Assembly (NCBI GenBank): GCA_963575745.1
Contig: CAUYUJ010005614.1
Location: 482,898-546,897 of the forward strand
Direction: 5' to 3'
Source: Prorocentrum cordatum
Lineage: Eukaryota; Sar; Dinophyceae; Prorocentrales; Prorocentraceae
Length of the DNA stretch: 64,000 nt
Shown: positions 62,009-64,000 of the stretch, one piece after another
Numbering within the stretch: position 1 is the first letter of the stretch
Layout of the letters: every line of letters begins with the position of its first letter
Position numbers and translations under genes: made by a program
The notes under the pieces: model-generated
Databases searched by the model: none
Seen by the model: the letters and a program-made list of their open reading frames with translations, nothing else
Told to the model about the DNA's origin: nothing

Positions 62009-62850
62009 ATCTTTCGAACCTTAGCAAAACCGACCGAACTGCTTTCTCAAAATGAATGGTTCAATATTTTTCAAATCTTGGCAAAACCGACCGAAAGTTG
62101 TCGCATTGTCCGTTCTGGTCGGGTCGGCCAACTAACTCCACCCCGCTCCGGAATTCCTCTGGCGTATCGATGCCGAAGAGCTCTACAAGGTATTCCTCAA
62201 GCTCATCGATGACGACGAGCTCAACGAGGTACTTGGTAGCGTCCAAAAGCCGGAGGGCAAAGAGAACACACACCGGAAAGCTTTCCTGGCGACCCCTCGG
62301 ACGCTCTCGTGAAGCGCTTCTGGAGCTTTGGGGTGCTCCTCTGCAGCACGTCTGAAGCGCTGCCAGGAACGCTTCCACGCGTGCCTGCACGCGTGCAGGC
62401 ACGCGTGAACGCTTGCCGTAAGCGCCCCCGGACGAGCTGCCGGGACGGGCGAACTGCTACGAGGATCCTGGACAGCCGTGGAGGAGCTCCTGGCGGGCAC
62501 CACCACCGCCCAGCATCTAATCTAAAACCCTCTAGCTCTCAGAGAGCTGTCCGGGACAAACCCGGAGAGCAAAGACAAGAGAGCAGAAGAGCAAATAAAC
62601 GCACAACGGAAAGCTTTCCTGGCGAGCCCTCGGACGCTCTCGTGAAGCGCTTCTGGAGCTCTGTGGTGCCCCCCTGCAGCGCTTCTGAAGGGCTGCCAGG
62701 ACGCGTGCCCGAAGCGCTCCCGGACCCGTTGCGACGTTTCACAAGTCGCTGCGAGGATCCTGGACCGGCGGAGATGGGCTGCTGGCGGGCACCACCACCG
62801 TCCGGCTTCTAATCTGAAACCCTCTAGCTCTCAGAGAGCTCTCCGGGAAC
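62009..62850 (-). repeat. Family A fragments (62009-62230) and two family C units (about 62231-62554, 62555-62850)
   Basis: An A interior with two termini (about 62190 and 62230) is followed by C starting CTTGGTAGCGTCCAAAAGCCG, with the near-perfect palindrome at about 62374-62410. A second C unit ends CTCTCCGGGAA near 62850. No gene. Confidence 0.7.
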
Positions 62851-63108
62851 ATTGTCCGTCGGGGCCAGGTCGGCCAACTATCTGCACCCCGCGCCCGAAT
62901 TCCTCTAGCTCATCGACGCCGAAGAGCTCTACGAGGTACTAGCTCCACCCCGCGCCGGAATTCCTCTAGCTCATCGATGCCGAAGAGCTCTACGAGGTAT
63001 TTTTCTAGCTCATCGACGCCGAACAGCTCTACGAGGTACTCGCGGCATCTCGCGCCGGAATAGCCCATCGATGCCGAAGAGCTCTACGAGCTAAAGTTGG
63101 TAGCGTCC
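62851..63108 (-). repeat. Run of four family A termini
   Basis: The termini CTCTACGAGGTA (about 62938, 62999, 63039) and CTCTACGAGCTA (about 63092) are each preceded by 33-60 bp of A end. The lengths differ because each host was cut at a different A. Confidence 0.75.
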
Positions 63109-64000
63109 ATTTGGTAGCGTCCAAAAGCCGGAGAGCAAAGAGAACACGCGCCGGAAAGCTTGCCTGGCGAGCCCTCGGACGCTCTCGTGAAGCGCTTCTG
63201 GGGCTCTGGGGGGCCCCCTTGCAGCGCTTCCGAAGCGCTGCTAGGAACGCTTCCACGCGTGCCTGCACGTTTGCAGGCACGCGTGGACGCTCGCCGGAAG
63301 CTCTCCCGGACGGGCTGCGACCCCGGGCGAGTTGCTGCGAGGATCCTGGACCAGCGAAAATGGGCTGCTGGCGGGCACCACCACCGTCCAGCTTCTAATC
63401 TAAAACCCTCTAGCTCTCAGAGATCTCTCTAGGAAAAACCAGAGGAGCAAAGAGACTTTCGGGGGCGCGAAATCTTTTCTGGGCGGCTCTGGAGCGCTCT
63501 CCTGTAGCGCTTCTGAAGCGCTGCCAGGCACGCTTCCATGCGTGCCGGCATGCGTTCAGGCGCGCGTCCCCAAGAGGCTATCCGGAAATTGCTCTAGCTC
63601 GTCGATTACGAAGAGCTTTGCGAGGTGCTTGGTAGCGTTCAAAACCCCGAGAGCCAATATACCCTCGGGGAGAGGAAACCTTTCTGGGAAGCTCCGGGGT
63701 GCTCCCCTGACGCGCTTCCGAAGCGCTGCCAGGCACGCGTCCATGAGTGCCTGCACGCTCGCGTGGACGCGCGCCGGAAACTCTCCCGGACGGGCTGCGA
63801 CCCCAAACGAACTGCTGAAGGGATTCTGGAGCGGCGATGATCGGCTGCTGGCAGGCACCACCACCGTCCAGCTTCGAATCTAAAGCCTTCAAGGTCTCAG
63901 AATGCTCTCGGCGCTCCTTTTGAAGCGCTTCTCAAGCGCTGCCAGGCAGGCTTCCACGCGTGCCTGCACGCGTGCAGGCACGCGTGTACGCGTGCTGGAG
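63109..64000 (-). repeat. Family C units to the window end
   Basis: A C unit runs from about 63109 to 63435 (start TTGGTAGCGTCC, second start at 63112-63125). A degenerate unit covers 63436-63585, one with CTTGGTAGCGTTCAAAACCC covers about 63629-63900, and a last one contains the palindrome at about 63950-63990. Short A termini lie at 63586-63628. No gene. Confidence 0.7.

Overview
The window is eukaryotic nuclear DNA made almost wholly of transposable elements. I see no host housekeeping gene, tRNA, rRNA, bacterial operon or CRISPR array. A Rep/PIF1-type Helitron helicase, endonuclease-bearing non-LTR retrotransposons (LINEs) and a ubiquitin-specific-protease domain point to a repeat-rich eukaryote, most likely an alga or other protist. 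I cannot name the species.

Region 1 (1-18890). Positions 192-18890 read as one autonomous rolling-circle transposon of the Helentron/Helitron2 kind, transcribed on the minus strand. Its 5' end is at 18890 and its 3' hairpin end is at 192. It encodes a Rep/helicase (18718-13559), then an EEP endonuclease and a ubiquitin-specific protease in one reading frame (13659-10060), broken only by frameshifts and a single TGA. Its 3' half is bloated by a decayed LINE (about 4.1-8.9 kb), GC-rich repeats and microsatellites. Its 3' hairpin loop has been split by two further LINE-related insertions (220-2596).

Region 2 (18891-32250). This holds short non-autonomous relatives of that transposon (family A). 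Several carry a 2-3 kb insertion in the loop of the same hairpin: one is a LINE with an intact 915-codon RT/RNase H reading frame (22696-19949), and two are copies of an unknown gene whose product has three CGTQTD motifs (25799-24315 and 31476-29953).

Region 3 (32251-57571). This is a mosaic of family A (about 0.36-1.0 kb) and family B (about 1.0-1.1 kb, with an internal satellite of about 175-190 bp). The copies are inserted into one another in strict last-in-first-out order. Between 45.3 and 57.5 kb eight nested levels can be traced with both ends.

Region 4 (57572-64000). This is mostly family C, about 0.3 kb units with a long GC-rich palindrome, plus short runs of family A ends.

How the parts relate: families A, B and C share one architecture. 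A hairpin lies at one end, an inverted repeat is terminal at one end and subterminal at the other, and insertion is precise without target duplication next to an A (a T in transposon orientation). Family A shares both ends with the autonomous element, which is therefore its likely source of transposase. The LINE-type elements appear to use the hairpin loop of these transposons as a preferred landing site.

Unless marked as inference, junctions and inverted repeats were read directly. Family assignments rest on motifs recognised by eye, not on database searches.
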